A stretch of 7,899 nucleotides of DNA, from contig DRQL01000354.1 of the NCBI GenBank assembly GCA_011371465.1, positions 1-7,899 on the forward strand. The letters are read 5' to 3'. Positions 5,408-7,899 of this stretch are shown piece by piece. The DNA is from Gammaproteobacteria bacterium. Lineage in GTDB: Bacteria; Pseudomonadota; Gammaproteobacteria; DSM-19610. The translations under genes were made by a program, and so were the position numbers. The number at the start of each line of letters is the position of its first letter. Position 1 is the first letter of the stretch. The notes under the pieces were generated by a model. It was not told the DNA's origin. It saw only the letters and a program-made list of their open reading frames with translations, and made no database searches.

Positions 5408-5531
5408 TAAGCAACCAGGTACTCAGCCTGAAATGTGGCAGTGGTACGGAATCCATCATCGACTGGTGTTTCCCTGGGCTGTCCGGATCGGGGCTGGTTT
5501 AAAACGCTAACGTTGTGGGAGATATTGATCT

Positions 5532-7838
5532 ATGAAGAAATCACTGAAACGAACCGCCATTGCGGCTGCCGTCGGCGCTTCGCTGGCGCTGGTCGGAGGT
5601 CTGGCGGCCGCCGGGAACCAGTATGTGCTGGTGTGGACCGGCGACAAGGGCGGTTGGGAGCCGGTCAACGATACACTGTTGCCTGGCCCCGGCGCGCACA
5701 ATGATCCATTACTGAACAAAAAGACCGACCCGAACTATGAGAAGAACGGCAAGGGCGTCGCCAGCTTTTTACGCACTGGCGACCCGAACGACCTGGCCAG
5801 TGACTTTATCGCCGTGGTCGACGCCAAGCCTGCGCACGTGTACAAGTACGGTGCGGTGGTAAACACGGCAACCATGCCTTTCGTGCTGAACGCGCATGTG
5901 CTGGCGCAGGTTGCCTTCGGTCTGGAAGTGGGTGACGTCGGTGATGTCGGTCTGACTCCTTCGGTGCCGGATGCTACCACCAAGGGTCTGTTCGAGGACG
6001 GTCTGCCGTCCGCGATTGCCAACGAAGCGCACCATACCAATGCCTTCCTGGAAGAAACCAATGACGGTCGTAAGCTGATGTGGGCCGGCGGCCTGATCAG
6101 TGGCAACATCTTTGGTTGCGACGTGACCAACCCGATGAACATTCGCCCGATTCATAACACCATCGTTTCGGGGGACATGAAGGGTGCCGTGGTGCGTTAT
6201 AACGCCAATGGTCCGGATGCGACCGATCCGAAGTACAAAAACACCTGTGGTCTGGCGGTCTCCGGCGGTTTTGGCGGTACCAACTACCTGACGGTTGCGG
6301 ATGACTTCGTTTCCATCGGCGATAACCTGCTGGCAGGTTCTTTCCTGGGTACCAAGGAAAACTTCCAGGGTACGTTTAACGCCGGTAACGGTTTCGCACC
6401 GACGCTGCCGCCGTCGCTGACCACGCCTGGTGGTGTGGTGGTCTTCAACCACGATGGTACCCTGGTCAAGGAATTCAGCGCAGTGCTGAACTCGCCGGGC
6501 CCCATTCGTCACAAGCCTCGCTGGCAGTGTATTCCGTGTGCGGTTCTGGGTGAGGATATCACCACGCCACAGGACACCAATAACCAGGCGAACCCGCACG
6601 GCATCTTTGCCCGTCCTGACCTGAACACCCTGGTCACCTCGGACTACGGTGACGCTGTGTCACTGGCCCTTTCCGGCCAGACTCCGCTGGGTCTGTTCGA
6701 TGAGACGGCGGCTGACACCCAGGCCCAGGGCCTGGACAGCACGGTGCGCTTCTGGGATATCGCCAAGATGAAATCCATGAGTGGCATGGGTGGCGATGAT
6801 TATCGTCCGGAAGACATTGCCCAGGTGCCGGATGGACCGCGTAACGAGGGTCGTGAAGGTGGTATGACGGATGCCGGTGTCAGCATTGGTTCCTCTTCGG
6901 TCACCATGGACGAGTTTGTCGGCCTGATGGCTGCGTGGAAGACCAACTGCACCGGTGGCCCGTCGGATGACCCGGGTTGCAAGGGCAAGCAGCACAAGGG
7001 TGGCTTTGTGGCTTCCATGTGCGGCGGTACGCTGTTCTACATCGAGGATATGACGACCTGGCAGAATGGCCAGACGCCGAATATCCACGCTGTGTATGAT
7101 ACCGGTCCCTGCACAGGTGTTTCCGTGTTCTTCCTGACCCAGGATGACACCTACCTGATCGCACCGATCTCCGGCATCATTACCCCGGGACAGCCGCTGT
7201 ATAACCGTGACTACCCGTTTGAGCACTCACGTCGTGTTGTGGCCTGGGATGTTCGTCCGCTGGTTAACGATACCGATGGTATCCAGTGTGACTACCCCAG
7301 TGCATCCACCAACACCTACAGTGATGCGAAGGGGTTTGCGCACCGGTTTGACGGTTCTGCCACCACGATCTACGCCGGTGCACGCAACAATGGCGCCAGT
7401 GACTGTCCTGTGATTGCCAGCCGTGTAATCCTCGACAACCTGGATAACCTGATGGGTGCCGGCGGACCGCACTTCACGCTGCCGAACCCGGCAGACAACC
7501 GTGTGGTCAGCAGCCTGTACTTCTTCGACCTGAGGGAGTTTGCGCTGCCGCAGCCGGTGGGTTCACTGCCTGGTTCCGGTTCCATCGGTGATGACCGTGT
7601 GTGCATGTTCACGTTCAAGAAGCGTCTGAAGAAGGGTATTGGCAAGGCACGCCTGCGTTCGGACAGGCGCTTCGGTCTCTACTCTGACGTACCTTCATGG
7701 GGTCCGGAAGGGCAGCGTTACGGGCCGCACTTCTACTTCACCTACTATGATGGTTGTGTGGACTTTGACCGCAAGAGCTGGCCGCATGGTGATTCCGGGC
7801 ACGGTACACCGCACGGCATGGCCTGGTGGACAAGCTAG
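5532..7838 (+). CDS. Large exported protein, distant SBP56 (selenium-binding protein / methanethiol oxidase)-like beta-propeller
   Basis: This 768-aa protein begins with MKKSLKR and a hydrophobic stretch ending near LAAAG (about 25-28), a Sec signal peptide; GGAG lies 10 bases before the ATG. Several blocks recall SBP56/MtoX. His167-His168 in EAHHTN is followed by LISGNIFGCDV (188-198), like the HH...LISSRIYVVDV stretch of SELENBP1. GGVVVFNHDGTLVKEF, NPHGIFARPDLNTLVTSD (His356) and STVRFWDI are propeller-blade strands. The C-terminus is rich in His and Trp (WPHGDSGHGTPHGMAWW). MtoX is a periplasmic copper enzyme oxidising methanethiol. This protein is far longer than the roughly 460-480 aa of SBP56 and has an added CIPC (333-336) and many other Cys, so the same reaction cannot be assumed. 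CGT and GGT codons dominate, suggesting high expression. Confidence 0.6.
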   Translation: MKKSLKRTAIAAAVGASLALVGGLAAAGNQYVLVWTGDKGGWEPVNDTLLPGPGAHNDPLLNKKTDPNYEKNGKGVASFLRTGDPNDLASDFIAVVDAKPAHVYKYGAVVNTATMPFVLNAHVLAQVAFGLEVGDVGDVGLTPSVPDATTKGLFEDGLPSAIANEAHHTNAFLEETNDGRKLMWAGGLISGNIFGCDVTNPMNIRPIHNTIVSGDMKGAVVRYNANGPDATDPKYKNTCGLAVSGGFGGTNYLTVADDFVSIGDNLLAGSFLGTKENFQGTFNAGNGFAPTLPPSLTTPGGVVVFNHDGTLVKEFSAVLNSPGPIRHKPRWQCIPCAVLGEDITTPQDTNNQANPHGIFARPDLNTLVTSDYGDAVSLALSGQTPLGLFDETAADTQAQGLDSTVRFWDIAKMKSMSGMGGDDYRPEDIAQVPDGPRNEGREGGMTDAGVSIGSSSVTMDEFVGLMAAWKTNCTGGPSDDPGCKGKQHKGGFVASMCGGTLFYIEDMTTWQNGQTPNIHAVYDTGPCTGVSVFFLTQDDTYLIAPISGIITPGQPLYNRDYPFEHSRRVVAWDVRPLVNDTDGIQCDYPSASTNTYSDAKGFAHRFDGSATTIYAGARNNGASDCPVIASRVILDNLDNLMGAGGPHFTLPNPADNRVVSSLYFFDLREFALPQPVGSLPGSGSIGDDRVCMFTFKKRLKKGIGKARLRSDRRFGLYSDVPSWGPEGQRYGPHFYFTYYDGCVDFDRKSWPHGDSGHGTPHGMAWWTS

Positions 7839-7843
7839 AAAGT

Positions 7844-7899
7844 GGTTTAAAACAACGGCCGGGATAACAGGGCCGGACAGATAACAAGAGGTATTACGG
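7844..7899 (+). promoter_or_regulatory. Short gap and ribosome binding site of a following gene outside the window
   Basis: Only 61 bases remain after the stop. A short dyad, GGCC...GGCC, lies around 7857-7874. AAGAGG (7886-7891) is a good Shine-Dalgarno, and the window ends 8 bases later, where a start codon would be expected. No terminator separates it from the 768-aa gene, so a downstream gene is probably co-transcribed. Confidence 0.4.

Noticed and set aside
5431..5460. TGGCAGTGGTACGG as a sigma54 promoter
   Set aside because: The GG/GC dinucleotides do not have the required -24/-12 spacing, and no TTGC-type -12 block follows.
5435..5704. 89-codon + strand frame overlapping the start of the 768-aa gene
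   Set aside because: It overlaps in another frame, lacks a ribosome binding site, and the signal-peptide frame starting at 5532 is far better supported.
5769..6599. 276-codon - strand open frame inside the 768-aa gene
   Set aside because: It is antisense to a well supported exported protein, and its composition is an artefact of the biased codons of the + strand gene.

Overview
The window looks like chromosomal DNA of a moderately GC-rich gammaproteobacterium, possibly a sulfur- or metal-active lineage. The lineage is inferred from gene content only; there is no rRNA or other taxonomic marker. Seven protein genes are supported, one of them cut by the left edge, together with one palindromic repeat and several regulatory sites. 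No tRNA, rRNA, CRISPR array, insertion sequence or phage gene was seen.

Left part (1-715): the 3' end of a MotY-like OmpA-domain gene on the + strand faces the two-component genes on the - strand. Between these convergent genes sits an 86-bp imperfect palindromic, MITE/REP-like element.

Redox module (716-3776): regB and regA (sensor kinase, then response regulator; the RegBA/PrrBA/RoxSR family) form a tight - strand operon. The sensor keeps the family's GGxxNPF quinone-site motif, the H-box histidine and the redox-active cysteine. regB is divergent from a + strand gene for a His/Met-rich outer-membrane beta-barrel protein, which ends at a strong intrinsic terminator with a UUCG loop. The shared promoter region has a perfect GCGACAA-A-TTGTCGC palindrome. 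It lies near -42 from the inferred regB start and near -60 from the inferred start of the divergent gene, which suggests RegA controls both. regB appears to be leaderless.

Crp/DUF2892 module (3777-4835): a Crp/Fnr-family regulator with several cysteines but no recognisable cAMP site or Fnr-type N-terminal cluster is followed by a 65-aa DUF2892 membrane protein. A direct repeat lies in the gap between them, and a long hairpin follows.

Right part (4836-7899): about 700 bp without a gene leads into a large exported protein of 768 aa. The gap contains an AT-rich block with several dyads, a candidate promoter, and a run of four adjacent hairpins that may be a structured 5' leader. The protein resembles a distant, enlarged member of the SBP56 (selenium-binding protein / methanethiol oxidase) beta-propeller family. 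A ribosome binding site at the right edge suggests another gene of the same operon starts just outside.

Taken together, the content suggests redox-, metal- or sulfur-responsive respiratory or envelope physiology. The most novel candidates are the 768-aa protein with its structured leader, and the dual RegA-like operator with the leaderless sensor gene.
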